33,007 nucleotides of DNA, from NCBI GenBank assembly GCA_964388085.1, contig CAYLZW010000034.1, forward strand, positions 1-33,007. Direction: 5' to 3'. Below the pieces are notes generated by a model that was not told where the DNA came from, made no database searches, and saw only the letters and a list, made by a program, of their open reading frames with translations. Below are positions 8,067 through 16,475 of this stretch, one piece after another (the stretch's first letter is position 1; each line of letters opens with the position of its first letter). The stretch comes from CAYLZW01 sp964388085. Its GTDB lineage: Bacteria; Myxococcota; UBA727; CAYLZW01. A program made the translations under genes and the position numbers.

Positions 8067-8884
8067 CAGAGATCGCTCGGGGGCAGCGGCGCGGCCGGGT
8101 AGTCGTCGTCCGCCCAGAAGCTCCAGGTGACGCCGGTGTCGACGCCGACGTAGAGCGCCGAGAAGGGCCCGACGTCGAAGCTCTGCCGGCCGATCTGCTG
8201 CGCTTCTCCGACGCGGCCACCGACGAGGGCGCGCAGCTCGATGGTCCACGGCCCGAGGGAGTAGCGCAGGGTCGCGGCCGCTTGCGCCTCGCCGCCGAGG
8301 GCCCAGGCCGCGGAGGGCGCGCCGAGCAGATCGGCGAAGAGGAAGAGCGCGGGCCCGCTGTTGACGTCGGCGAGCAGCGAGAAGCGGTTCTCGCGCACGA
8401 GGTCCCAGCGCACGCCGGCGAAGGGCGCCAGCACCGTCTCCGCCGTCGTGCCGGCCGCGGGCTCGGCCACGCCGAGGTACCCCTTCGTGCCGAGCGCGAT
8501 GGCGAGCCGGTCGACGGGGTAGTAGCGGATGACGCCGGTGACGGTGGCGCCGCCGATGGAGGGGATGTGATCGAGGGAGCCGAGCTCGCCGAGCGCCGCC
8601 TCACCGCCGAAGAAGAGGCTCAGCTCCGTGCGGGCGCCGCGCCGCGGTGCCCAGAAGGGGCCGGGCGGATCGATCCACTGCCCGGTCAGCGCGTAGCGAA
8701 GGCTCGCGTCGATGCGCGCCCAGTCGGTGCTCTCCTCGACGTCGTCACCGTCGCCGTCGCCGTCCGCCGGCGCGTCGCCGGTCTGATCCACGAGGTCGTC
8801 CGCCATCTGCCACGCCCGCGCGTCCACGGCGCCGAACGACGCCGTGAGGAGCGCGAGGACGAGGAGCGTTCGCGCCAGCGTCAT
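8066..8884 (-). CDS. Exported protein, probable outer-membrane beta-barrel
   Basis: A 272-residue protein with a signal peptide ending near residue 23 (VDARA). Residues about 30-50 are an acidic Asp/Gly-rich stretch (DGDGDGDD). From about 55 on, alternating short strands with aromatic ends (ASLRYALTG, ELSLFFGGEA, VTGVIRYYP, LAIALGTKGYLG, FAGVRWDLV, SALYVGVDTGVTWSF) look like a beta-barrel; the protein ends a little after FWADDDYP, without the classical final Phe. No family is recognised. It begins three bases after the stop of the transglutaminase gene and overlaps the DUF721 start, so it belongs to this operon. The role is unknown. Confidence 0.7.
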   Translation of the reverse strand: MTLARTLLVLALLTASFGAVDARAWQMADDLVDQTGDAPADGDGDGDDVEESTDWARIDASLRYALTGQWIDPPGPFWAPRRGARTELSLFFGGEAALGELGSLDHIPSIGGATVTGVIRYYPVDRLAIALGTKGYLGVAEPAAGTTAETVLAPFAGVRWDLVRENRFSLLADVNSGPALFLFADLLGAPSAAWALGGEAQAAATLRYSLGPWTIELRALVGGRVGEAQQIGRQSFDVGPFSALYVGVDTGVTWSFWADDDYPAAPLPPSDL

Positions 8885-8887
8885 GGC

Positions 8888-10984
8888 CTAGCCTGTTAGC
8901 GGGCCACGCGCGGCGCCGCCAGCCGCGCCGTCCGGAGACAGCGGCAGGGCGCGCAGGGCCAACGCCGCCCGCGCCAGCTCCACGTCGTCGACGGCCGCGC
9001 CGGCGAAGCGGCCGCGTTCGTAGAGCGCCAGCGCGGCCTCGAGCACCGCCCGCTCCCGCTCGGGCAAGGCGGGGAGCGCGCCGGCCGCCTCCCGCAGCGT
9101 CTCCGTGTCGCGCACCGCGCTGCCGCGATAGCGCGCGAGCGCCTCCAGCAGGGCGGTCGTGAGCGCGTCCTGCCGCGGGCTCCCTCGTCGAGCGGGAGAG
9201 CGCCTGCGCCGGCGCCACGCGAGCGCCGCCACCACGACGACGACAAGGGCGGCGACGAGCAGCGCCTCCCGCCGCCATCCCTCGGCGCCGGCTTCGTCGT
9301 CGCTCGCGGCCGACAGGGCCCGCTGCGCCCTCCGCGCGAGCTCGATCTGGTCGCCGAAGGCATAGTCGAGCACGCGGTCGTCCCAGAAGCGGGTGATGCG
9401 CTCGACGAGGGCGGCGAGCCCGCTCAGCTCCGCCCGCGGCGCGCTCGCGAGCGGCGTCGGATCGTCGGTGATCCAGCCTGCGCCCGGGAGGAACCACTCG
9501 ACCCAGGCGTGCGCGTTGGCGCCGGTAAACACAACGACGTTTTCAGAAGTGTCTAAGAGGCCGCCCTGGTAGCCGCCGATGACGCGCGCGGCGATGCCGC
9601 TCGCGCGCAGCAGCAGCGCGTAGGCCGCCGCGAAGTATTCACAGTGCCCGCGCCGATCGTCGAGGAGGAAGGCGGTCAGAGGCTTCTCGGCGGACGCGTT
9701 CGGCTGCTCGAGGGAATACGTGAACTCGCGCAGCAGGAAGGTGCGCAGCCGCTCGGCGATGAGCACGGGATCGCTCGCGCCCTGGCGGAGCTGTTTGGCC
9801 AGGCTGAGCACGCGAGGGTCGAGGTCGTCGGGCAGCGCGAACAGCGGCGCCGCCTCGCCGTCGCGCGCAAGCCTCGGGCGATCGCTGCGCTCCTCAGGCA
9901 CGGCGCCCGGCGCCGCCACGCCGCCCTGCACCCGGTAGCGCAGGGCCGTGCGCAAGACGTCGGACGCGTGCAGCTCGGTGCGCTCATCGAGGCCACCGAT
10001 GTACAGGCGATGGTTCGGGTTCGTGCGCCCGCCCGACAGCGGCGTCACCCCGCGTACGCGCCCGAGCGCCAGCAGCGTCGTCCCCGCGCCCGGGCTCAGG
10101 TACACCTCATAGCCCGTCTCCTCGGGCGCGTCGGCCAGCGCCAGCGAGGCCTTCGGCAGGCGCGGCGCCCGCTCGCCGCGCGAGAAGCCCTGCTCGTCCA
10201 CGACGTCATAGACCGCGCCCCGCAGGTACAGCCCGCGCAGGAAGGCGTCGTAGCTGACCCCCGTGACGCGCGCGACCACCTCGCCGCTCGTGACGCTGCC
10301 GCGCGGCAGCCCCCGCAGCGACACGCTCGCCGGCAGCCTGCCGCCCGGCCCCGAGGAGAACGCGAAGCTCTCGAAGCCCACGCGCGGGAAGAGCACGAAC
10401 AAGAGGCTGGTCGCGAGCAGCAGCAGGGCGGCCACCGCCGACGTCGTCAGCAAAAACCCCCCGGTGACGACGTCCGTGCGCGCGCGCAGCGCCTCGAGCC
10501 GACGAGGGTCTCCCGCCGAAGCGCGCTCGGCGCCGCGCAGGAGCTCACGCGTGATGAGCGCCCACACCACGGCCACGCCGTAGCCGACGAAGAGCGGCGC
10601 ATAGCTCAGCTTCACGTTCAGGACGGCGGCCGCGACGACGAGCACGAGCGACAAGAGCAGCGCTTGCAGGTCGTGCGCGAGCGTAACGCGGGTCAACAGC
10701 CGCGCCACCAAGAGCCCCATGAGGGCGTAGCCGCCCGCGAGCACGGCCGCCTCGCTGCCGCGTTGCACGAACGTGGCCACGCCGAGCCCGACCGAGGCGA
10801 GCGCGATGACGGTGCCGCTCGTCGCCGGCGCGGCACGCTTCGTCACCTTCAGAACGATGGAGATAAGCGGTGCCAGCAGCACGCCCCAGGCGAAGGGCGA
10901 CATGGCGCCGCCCATGAGCGCGATGAGGAACGAGACGCTCGCGGCCAGCGCGAGGGACGCTTCATGCGCGAGGCCGAGGGTCAC
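8888..10984 (-). CDS. TgpA-type membrane transglutaminase-like protein
   Basis: A 698-residue protein. The first 200 residues contain about six membrane segments (DUF3488-like), followed by a soluble region and a transglutaminase-like cysteine protease fold with a complete triad: Cys448 in RRGHCEYFA, His492 in NAHAWVEW and Asp508 in DDPTP. A further membrane helix near residues 580-605 (ALLVAALVVVVVAALAW) is followed by a basic linker and a DUF4129-like C-terminal helical region. This order is that of TgpA proteins, which occur with DUF58 and MoxR genes in many bacteria. Physiological substrates are largely unknown; in Pseudomonas the protein is essential. The GTG start overlaps the DUF58 stop by four bases (GTGA). 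Confidence 0.9.
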   Translation of the reverse strand: MTLGLAHEASLALAASVSFLIALMGGAMSPFAWGVLLAPLISIVLKVTKRAAPATSGTVIALASVGLGVATFVQRGSEAAVLAGGYALMGLLVARLLTRVTLAHDLQALLLSLVLVVAAAVLNVKLSYAPLFVGYGVAVVWALITRELLRGAERASAGDPRRLEALRARTDVVTGGFLLTTSAVAALLLLATSLLFVLFPRVGFESFAFSSGPGGRLPASVSLRGLPRGSVTSGEVVARVTGVSYDAFLRGLYLRGAVYDVVDEQGFSRGERAPRLPKASLALADAPEETGYEVYLSPGAGTTLLALGRVRGVTPLSGGRTNPNHRLYIGGLDERTELHASDVLRTALRYRVQGGVAAPGAVPEERSDRPRLARDGEAAPLFALPDDLDPRVLSLAKQLRQGASDPVLIAERLRTFLLREFTYSLEQPNASAEKPLTAFLLDDRRGHCEYFAAAYALLLRASGIAARVIGGYQGGLLDTSENVVVFTGANAHAWVEWFLPGAGWITDDPTPLASAPRAELSGLAALVERITRFWDDRVLDYAFGDQIELARRAQRALSAASDDEAGAEGWRREALLVAALVVVVVAALAWRRRRRSPARRGSPRQDALTTALLEALARYRGSAVRDTETLREAAGALPALPERERAVLEAALALYERGRFAGAAVDDVELARAALALRALPLSPDGAAGGAARGPLTG

Positions 10985-12159
10985 GCCGCCCGTCCTTCCT
11001 CGCTCGCGTCCGAGGCCAGGTCGCCGGATCGCGCGGCCCGCCCGTCGCCGGCGAAAGCGTCCGCGAGGTCGATGACGTGCTCGGCGTCGCCCGCGACGGG
11101 CCAGCCGGGAAAGGTCAGCGCCACCCGCGCGGCGCGGGCGCTGACGTCTTCGACGGGCATCGCGTCAAGGGGACGCACGCCCGCGAGCGCGAGCAGGACG
11201 GCCGCGCGCTGGCGGGGGCCGGTCCCCGGCGGAACCGAGACCCCCGCCGTGCGCACCCCGACGGCGGCGCCCGCCGCCAGCAGGTCCTCTGCCAGGCTGC
11301 CGAGCGCGGCCAGCGCGTCCTCGGCGCTCTCGCGCGGGCCCGCTGAGATAGATACTTCCGGAAACATCAACTCGAGCACGACCTCGCGGGCGCCGTGCGC
11401 CTCGGTCTCCTTCACCACCAGGCGCCCGGTGCGCGCCGAGCGGCGCCACGCGACCGAGCGCGGATCGTCCCCGCTGACGAAGGGACGCAGCGAGAAGTAC
11501 TCGTCCCCGAGCCCCTTCCGCCCGGACGGCACCTCCCCGAAGCGCGACAAGAGCGTGCGCGCGAGCGGACCGAGCTCCACGCGCGCGGGGTACACCACGA
11601 CGTCGAGCGGCTCCCGAAAGCGCAGCCGGCGGCTCTTCTCGAAGAAGCCGAAGGGATACGTCGTGCGCGCGCGAGCCTCCTCGAGGACATAGCGGCCGCG
11701 GCGCGCGGGCACCCAAGGCACGAGCAGGGTCTCGTCCTGCCCGGGCCCGAGGCGCAGGAGATAGGGCGCCGCGACCACGCTGGGCGCCGCGGCCTCGCGC
11801 GTGGCGACGTCATCCGTCGCGTCCGACGTGCACCGGAGCGACAGGTCGAGCTCGACGCCGAGCGCCGGCAGGTGCTTGCGCGGGTTCTCGACGAGGAGCG
11901 GCAGCGGCGACAGCGAACGCGCGCGCAGCTCGTCGGGCCGCCGAGGCCGCGCGCGCAAGGACCAGATGGTGGCCTCGCTCAACACGCCCGAGGTCACGAT
12001 GGCCGAGAGCACGAGGCCCCAGCCGAAGTAGAGCAGGTTGTGCCCCGTGTTGATGGCGGCGAAGCCGACGCCGAGCGCGATGGCGACGACGACCTGCCCT
12101 TCGCGCGTGAAGCGCAGCCGGCGCGGCCTCTTCGTGCGCGGCCCGCTCACCTCTCGCAC
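10981..12159 (-). CDS. DUF58 family membrane protein
   Basis: A 392-residue protein with two adjacent N-terminal membrane helices (about 20-65) and a cytosolic or periplasmic DUF58 domain. The DUF58 signature is clear: GLGDEYFSLRPFVSGDDPRS followed by VAWRRSARTGRLVVKE (residues about 215-252). The C-terminal part resembles the von Willebrand A-like fold described for the family but I see no intact MIDAS DxSxS motif. DUF58 proteins are regularly encoded between a MoxR ATPase and a TgpA transglutaminase, as here, and are thought to work with the ATPase in assembly or maturation of a protein complex. The start is the GTG at 12159; another GTG three codons later is possible. There is no membrane-anchoring signal peptide apart from the two helices. 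Confidence 0.9.
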   Translation of the reverse strand: MREVSGPRTKRPRRLRFTREGQVVVAIALGVGFAAINTGHNLLYFGWGLVLSAIVTSGVLSEATIWSLRARPRRPDELRARSLSPLPLLVENPRKHLPALGVELDLSLRCTSDATDDVATREAAAPSVVAAPYLLRLGPGQDETLLVPWVPARRGRYVLEEARARTTYPFGFFEKSRRLRFREPLDVVVYPARVELGPLARTLLSRFGEVPSGRKGLGDEYFSLRPFVSGDDPRSVAWRRSARTGRLVVKETEAHGAREVVLELMFPEVSISAGPRESAEDALAALGSLAEDLLAAGAAVGVRTAGVSVPPGTGPRQRAAVLLALAGVRPLDAMPVEDVSARAARVALTFPGWPVAGDAEHVIDLADAFAGDGRAARSGDLASDASEEGRAA

Positions 12160-12397
12160 CTGGCGCGCTGCCGGGCGCGCCCAGCCGGGGGGCGCTCGAC
12201 GTCACGAGGCCCCCCGTCCCTGCCGGCCCGACGCTGAAAAACCCGCGCCCGCACAGAAGCGGAGGGGCGCCCGACGGCATCAGGCCCCCCAAAGCCCCCC
12301 GACTTCGGCGGGCCCGGTGACAGAGGCGAGCGCGCTTGGTTCTGACACGGACCGCTGGCTGTCATCCGAGCTGCCGGGTGGCTTCGACGCGCGCGCA
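12160..12397. other. Gap between moxR and the DUF58 gene
   Basis: 238 bases without a supported gene. It contains the terminator-like hairpin listed separately and GC-rich sequence. The presence of a hairpin, and the length of the gap compared with the overlaps further down, suggest that the DUF58 operon is at least partly independent of moxR. No promoter consensus could be identified in this GC-rich DNA. Confidence 0.5.
12291..12312 (-). terminator. Probable intrinsic terminator after moxR
   Basis: Read on the minus strand the sequence is CCCGCCGA AG TCGGGGGG followed by CTTT: an eight-pair stem with one mismatch and a short T run, about 85 bases after the moxR stop codon. The innermost pairs must open to make a real loop. 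The T run is short, so termination may be partial. Confidence 0.5.
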
Positions 12398-13381
<984 letters not shown>

Positions 13382-13455
13382 CGGCTGCACTCTAGCAGGG
13401 TGCCGGGGGTGGATTCGGGTTCGACCGTGGCGCGTTGCCTTGGGTTCCCGAGCGC

Positions 13456-14343
13456 TCAGGTGAGGCGGACGCTCCAGGTCTGGTACTCGGGGTAGTTGTT
13501 GGGCTCGCGCGCTTCGTAGAGGAGCTGGTAGCCCGCCGCCTGGTGTGCGCGCACGCTCGCGAGGTTGCGCGCGCGAATGGAGGTTCGAAGCTCGCTAGCG
13601 CCGAGGCGCCTAGCGATGACAATCCGTTCGCGGACGATGAGTCGACCGACGCCGGCCCCGCGATAACGCGCGTTCACGTAGAGGTTCGATGTGTGGGGTG
13701 GCGAGCGGTTCGTGTGTACGGTCCCGTGGCCGATGAGCTCGCCGGCTGCCGTGAACGCACCGACGACAACGGCCCCGTGCGGAGGCCGTCCGATGTCGAC
13801 CTCAAGACCCATCACGCGACGGCCGAAGTCGTTGAGCTGCGAAAGGTCCGCCTCGGTGAGCGCGCGGACGACGAGGCCGTTGATGCGCTCTTCTCGTCGC
13901 GGCCGCGTGCGTGCTCGAAGGCCTCTCAGGTGAGCGATCGCCAGGGCGGAGTGCCAGACGCCGCCCGTCCAGAGTGTCGGCAGGCGTCGGGCAACCCAGC
14001 TCGGCGGTGGCTCGTCCACAACGCAGCCAAGCACGTCTCCGGCCCAGCGCTCGCTGTGCGGCGCGATGTCCGCGCGCACGGTCAGGGCACCAGGCCTGCC
14101 GCCCACGACGCGACGCCACACGAGCGTGGTCGACGACAGCAAGCACACGACGTCACCCGGCCGCGGCTCGCGCCGCACCAGCGTGACGGTAGCTCCCGGC
14201 GGAAGCAGCGGCCGCATGTAGCTGACGTCGATCAGCGTGCGCCAGCGATCGGGCAGCGCGCCCGCGGCGTGCAGCGCCGGCACATCGGACACGTGGAGAC
14301 GCGGCAGGTCCTCGTTTCGCTCGTCGCGGCGAACCTTGAGCAC
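13456..14343 (-). CDS. Fusion of degenerate S26 (signal peptidase-like) domain and GNAT acetyltransferase
   Basis: A 295-residue, two-domain protein. Residues about 30-110 align by eye with the neighbouring S26 protease: VSYMRPLLPPGA against SSMWPALRDGD, LVWRRVVG against LIHRVCG, and ALTVRADIAPHSERW against AVLLKGDNNPKPDGW. The catalytic Ser is replaced by Tyr42 and the His by Arg77, so this domain should have no protease activity. Residues about 157-295 are a GNAT N-acetyltransferase with the acetyl-CoA loop RGAGVG (228-233) and a following helix. The likely role is binding the modified peptide with the first domain and acetylating an amine with the second; this is inference. The GTG at 14343 is supported by GAGGAG six bases upstream. 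A longer frame to 14421 would overlap precursor A and is unlikely. Confidence 0.8.
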   Translation of the reverse strand: MLKVRRDERNEDLPRLHVSDVPALHAAGALPDRWRTLIDVSYMRPLLPPGATVTLVRREPRPGDVVCLLSSTTLVWRRVVGGRPGALTVRADIAPHSERWAGDVLGCVVDEPPPSWVARRLPTLWTGGVWHSALAIAHLRGLRARTRPRREERINGLVVRALTEADLSQLNDFGRRVMGLEVDIGRPPHGAVVVGAFTAAGELIGHGTVHTNRSPPHTSNLYVNARYRGAGVGRLIVRERIVIARRLGASELRTSIRARNLASVRAHQAAGYQLLYEAREPNNYPEYQTWSVRLT

Positions 14344-14349
14344 CCGACG

Positions 14350-14355
14350 CTCCTC
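14350..14355 (-). promoter_or_regulatory. Ribosome binding site of the S26/GNAT fusion gene
   Basis: GAGGAG lies six bases before the GTG at 14343 and overlaps the stop codon of precursor A. It decides the start of the fusion gene and indicates coupling of its translation to that of precursor A. Confidence 0.7.
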
Positions 14356-14530
14356 AAGACCCGCCCGACGCCTGGCAGGCCGCGAAGTTCTTGCTCGCGG
14401 GGGGCGGTATGGACTCACCACCGGGGTTCACGCCGTTGCACGACAGCGCCAGGCGCTCGAACGGGACGCTGCTCGTGAGCGTTGGCTTGTGGTAGGTCCG
14501 CCGCGGCCGGTCCTGCTCGTCGTTGTTCAC
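14354..14530 (-). CDS. Putative RiPP precursor peptide A
   Basis: A 58-residue peptide. It shares with peptides B and C the block Y-x2-P-x-L-T-S-S-x2-F-E-R-L-A-L-x-C-N-G (here YHKPTL at 13-18, FERLALSCNG at 24-33). After it comes a divergent segment rich in Gly, Pro, Ser and Asn, a second Cys (Cys52; the first is Cys31) and a Ser at the C-terminus (SGGS). YxxPxL is the leader motif read by PqqD-like recognition domains in lasso peptides and other RiPPs. The GTG at 14530 is the only normal in-frame start; GGAGG lies about 12 bases upstream, further than usual. The next upstream in-frame option is a TTG overlapping gene B. I know of no named family with this motif. Confidence 0.75.
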   Translation of the reverse strand: MNNDEQDRPRRTYHKPTLTSSVPFERLALSCNGVNPGGESIPPPASKNFAACQASGGS

Positions 14531-14580
14531 GTCGGTCGTTTCCCTCCAGCATGCGGCTGAAGCATCGGCCGCGCAGGAAA

Positions 14581-14763
14581 TCAGGAGCTGGTCTGGTGCG
14601 AGTTGCAAGCCCTGAAGGGGCCGATCATCTCTTCCTTGGTGTACTCCTCGTTGTCTCCGCTGTTCACGCCGTTACAGAAGAGCGCGAGCCGCTCGAACGG
14701 CTCACTGCTCGTCAGGCTCGGACGCTCGTACGGCCGCTTGTCGCTTGCGCGCACATCCACCAC
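14581..14763 (-). CDS. Putative RiPP precursor peptide B
   Basis: A 60-residue peptide homologous to A and C: YERPSL at 12-17, then LTSS, FERLALFCNG at 23-32, a polar and acidic variable part, a second Cys (Cys53; the first is Cys30) and a C-terminal TSS. The Ser before the first Cys in A and C is Phe here. Starts are GTG codons at 14763, 14760 or 14754; the first is closest to the GGAGGT at 14774-14779 (10 bases) and begins four bases after the S26 protease stop codon. The open frame continues upstream inside the protease gene, so a longer protein is formally possible but would lose the link with the leader motif near the N-terminus. Peptide A follows 50 bases downstream. Confidence 0.77.
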   Translation of the reverse strand: MVDVRASDKRPYERPSLTSSEPFERLALFCNGVNSGDNEEYTKEEMIGPFRACNSHQTSS

Positions 14764-14767
14764 GTGT

Positions 14768-15235
14768 CTAGCGACCTCCGTGAGCCCGCATCGTGCCGTA
14801 TCCACGCAAGCGCTGCACGCCCGAATGCAGGTGCGCGCCGAACCGGACCAGACGCCCGCTTGCCTCGGCACGGGACGGGACCGGTTGCAGGCCTCGGCCG
14901 CGGTCCAGCCGCAGGACGATGGCCATCACCTCCGCCGGCTCAAACCAACCGTCCGGCTTTGGGTTGTTGTCCCCCTTCAGGAGAACGGCCCCGTGCGCAC
15001 GAACACCGCAGACCCGGTGGATCAGAAACCCTCCGGTGCGGGGACGCACGGCGACGACGCTCCCAAGCGCCACCCTACCCTTGCATGGGGACAGCTCTAC
15101 CCGGTCACCGTCCCGAAGCGCCGGCCACATGGACGATCCCCGCGCGATCATGGTCTGGGGAAGCCCACGAGCGACGGCGTCGAGCAGCAGCTCGAGCTTC
15201 ACATCGTCGATGCGCCTCGGGAGGGGCCCACTCAT
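14768..15235 (-). CDS. S26-type (signal peptidase-like) protease with Ser-His dyad
   Basis: A 155-residue protein without a membrane anchor. It contains the nucleophile box GSSMWPALRDGD (Ser35), the LGSVVAVRP strand, LIHRVCG (His73) and KGDNNPKPDG, which correspond to the conserved boxes of S26 signal peptidases. The general base position is His instead of the Lys of bacterial LepB, as in the Sec11/archaeal-type enzymes, which use a Ser-His dyad. The soluble form and the location beside three precursor genes suggest that it removes the leader peptide in the cytosol; this is inference. The ATG at 15235 is 25 bases after the radical SAM 1 stop. The last 30 residues are basic and unconserved. 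Confidence 0.85.
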   Translation of the reverse strand: MSGPLPRRIDDVKLELLLDAVARGLPQTMIARGSSMWPALRDGDRVELSPCKGRVALGSVVAVRPRTGGFLIHRVCGVRAHGAVLLKGDNNPKPDGWFEPAEVMAIVLRLDRGRGLQPVPSRAEASGRLVRFGAHLHSGVQRLRGYGTMRAHGGR

Positions 15236-15260
15236 CGCCGCGACCGCGGACGCACGAAGG

Positions 15261-16475
15261 TCATGGCTCCGCCGTCAGCGACCGTCCGCGGGGAGCCGGC
15301 GGCTCGAAGCGCGTCTCGACGAGCGGCAGCGATCGCCCCTTGCTCATCTTCTCGTTCGCGCGCGCCTTGTGCTGCGCCATGTCGCGCAAGCCTTCGGCCA
15401 GGCGGCGGGAGGTGTCGTTGCACGCGCCGACGTCGCCGTGCTCGATCATCGACTGCGCCATACAGGGCGAGCAGGTGCTCTTCACGTCGCAGGTCGGGCA
15501 GGCCGTCATGGTCTCGAAGCGCTTTCGGCGCACCTGATCGAGCTGCTCGGAGCCGTACCAGATGTCGGCGAGCGATCGCTCCTTGAGGTTCCCCGCCGCC
15601 ACCGGAAAGAAGCCACAGGCGAGCACGCTGCCATCGGCCCCGACCGCGAGCGTGCTCTGCGCGGCCGCGCACATGACGGTGCCGTCGTCGGTCATCGGGT
15701 GGTCGCCCTCGCAGACCTGCTCGGCGCTGCGCTGGCGGAAGTGCGCGGCGAGGTCCGGGCGCGACAGCACCTTGCGGCGCAATTGGTCGGGCGTGAGGGC
15801 GTATTGCAGCGGCAGCGTGTCGCCGTTCATGCGGGCGCGCACGCTCGGGTCGAGCTGCCATTCGGCGCCGAGCGACGCGGCGAGCGCCGTGAGCTGGTCG
15901 AAGCTGTCGACGTTGAAGGTCGTCAGGTTGCTCTTCAGCACCGTCGTGATGCCGCGCTCGTGCAGCAGCTTCAGCGCGCGAACGCTCTTCGCGTGCGAGC
16001 CCTTCACGCCAGTGAAGCGATCGTGCACCTCGGGGTCATGGCTGTAGACCGAGATGTGTACTTCGTTGACCTTCAGGTCACGCAGCCGGTCGGCCTTCTT
16101 CTCGTCGATGAGCGTGCCGCTCGTGTACAGCGTCAGGAAGAAGCGCCGCTTCTTCGCGTGCGCCACGACGTCGAGGATGTCCTTGCGCAGAAAGATCTCG
16201 CCGCCGGTCAGCGTCAGGCGAAGCACGCCAATGCCCGCCAGCTCGTCGAAGACACGCTCATAGTCGGCGGCCGACATCTTGAGGTGCGCCGGGTGGCTCT
16301 CCTCGGACTCGTAGCAGTGCTCACACTTCAGGTGGCAGCGGTTCTCGACGTAAACCAGCGCCGAGCGAGGGTGTAGCCCGGCCCAGCGAGCCCGCCGCTC
16401 TTCTTCCGCGCGCGCCTCTGTCTTCGGCCTGCCGATGCGAACGAGGCCCGTGCCTTGAGCCGCTGGCGACGTCAT
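15261..16475 (-). CDS. Radical SAM/SPASM peptide-modifying enzyme 1
   Basis: A 404-residue radical SAM protein. The 4Fe-4S cluster motif CxxxCxxC is at Cys47, 51 and 54 (CHLKCEHCY), the SAM-binding GGE motif at 91-93. The C-terminal SPASM domain is complete: Cys269-x12-G-x4-Cys287, then Cys326, 329, 335, 338 and 352 (C-x2-C-x5-C-x2-C with a final C), ligating two auxiliary clusters. SPASM enzymes commonly modify ribosomal peptides (for example sactipeptide thioethers, PqqE-type C-C bonds, mycofactocin). There is no recognisable fused peptide-recognition domain at the N-terminus, so a separate one would be needed. The ATG at 16475 overlaps the stop of radical SAM 2 by four bases. It resembles enzyme 2 along its whole length, so they are paralogues. 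GC content is high, like the genome background. Confidence 0.92.
   Translation of the reverse strand: MTSPAAQGTGLVRIGRPKTEARAEEERRARWAGLHPRSALVYVENRCHLKCEHCYESEESHPAHLKMSAADYERVFDELAGIGVLRLTLTGGEIFLRKDILDVVAHAKKRRFFLTLYTSGTLIDEKKADRLRDLKVNEVHISVYSHDPEVHDRFTGVKGSHAKSVRALKLLHERGITTVLKSNLTTFNVDSFDQLTALAASLGAEWQLDPSVRARMNGDTLPLQYALTPDQLRRKVLSRPDLAAHFRQRSAEQVCEGDHPMTDDGTVMCAAAQSTLAVGADGSVLACGFFPVAAGNLKERSLADIWYGSEQLDQVRRKRFETMTACPTCDVKSTCSPCMAQSMIEHGDVGACNDTSRRLAEGLRDMAQHKARANEKMSKGRSLPLVETRFEPPAPRGRSLTAEP

Noticed and set aside
8888..10984. Transglutaminase-like protein as the leader protease of the RiPP operon
   Set aside because: It is a large TgpA-type membrane protein overlapping the DUF58 gene, a common set found without RiPP genes.
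14764..14871. Longer form of precursor B starting inside the S26 protease gene
   Set aside because: It would overlap the protease gene by about 100 bases and move the leader motif away from the N-terminus, unlike peptide A.
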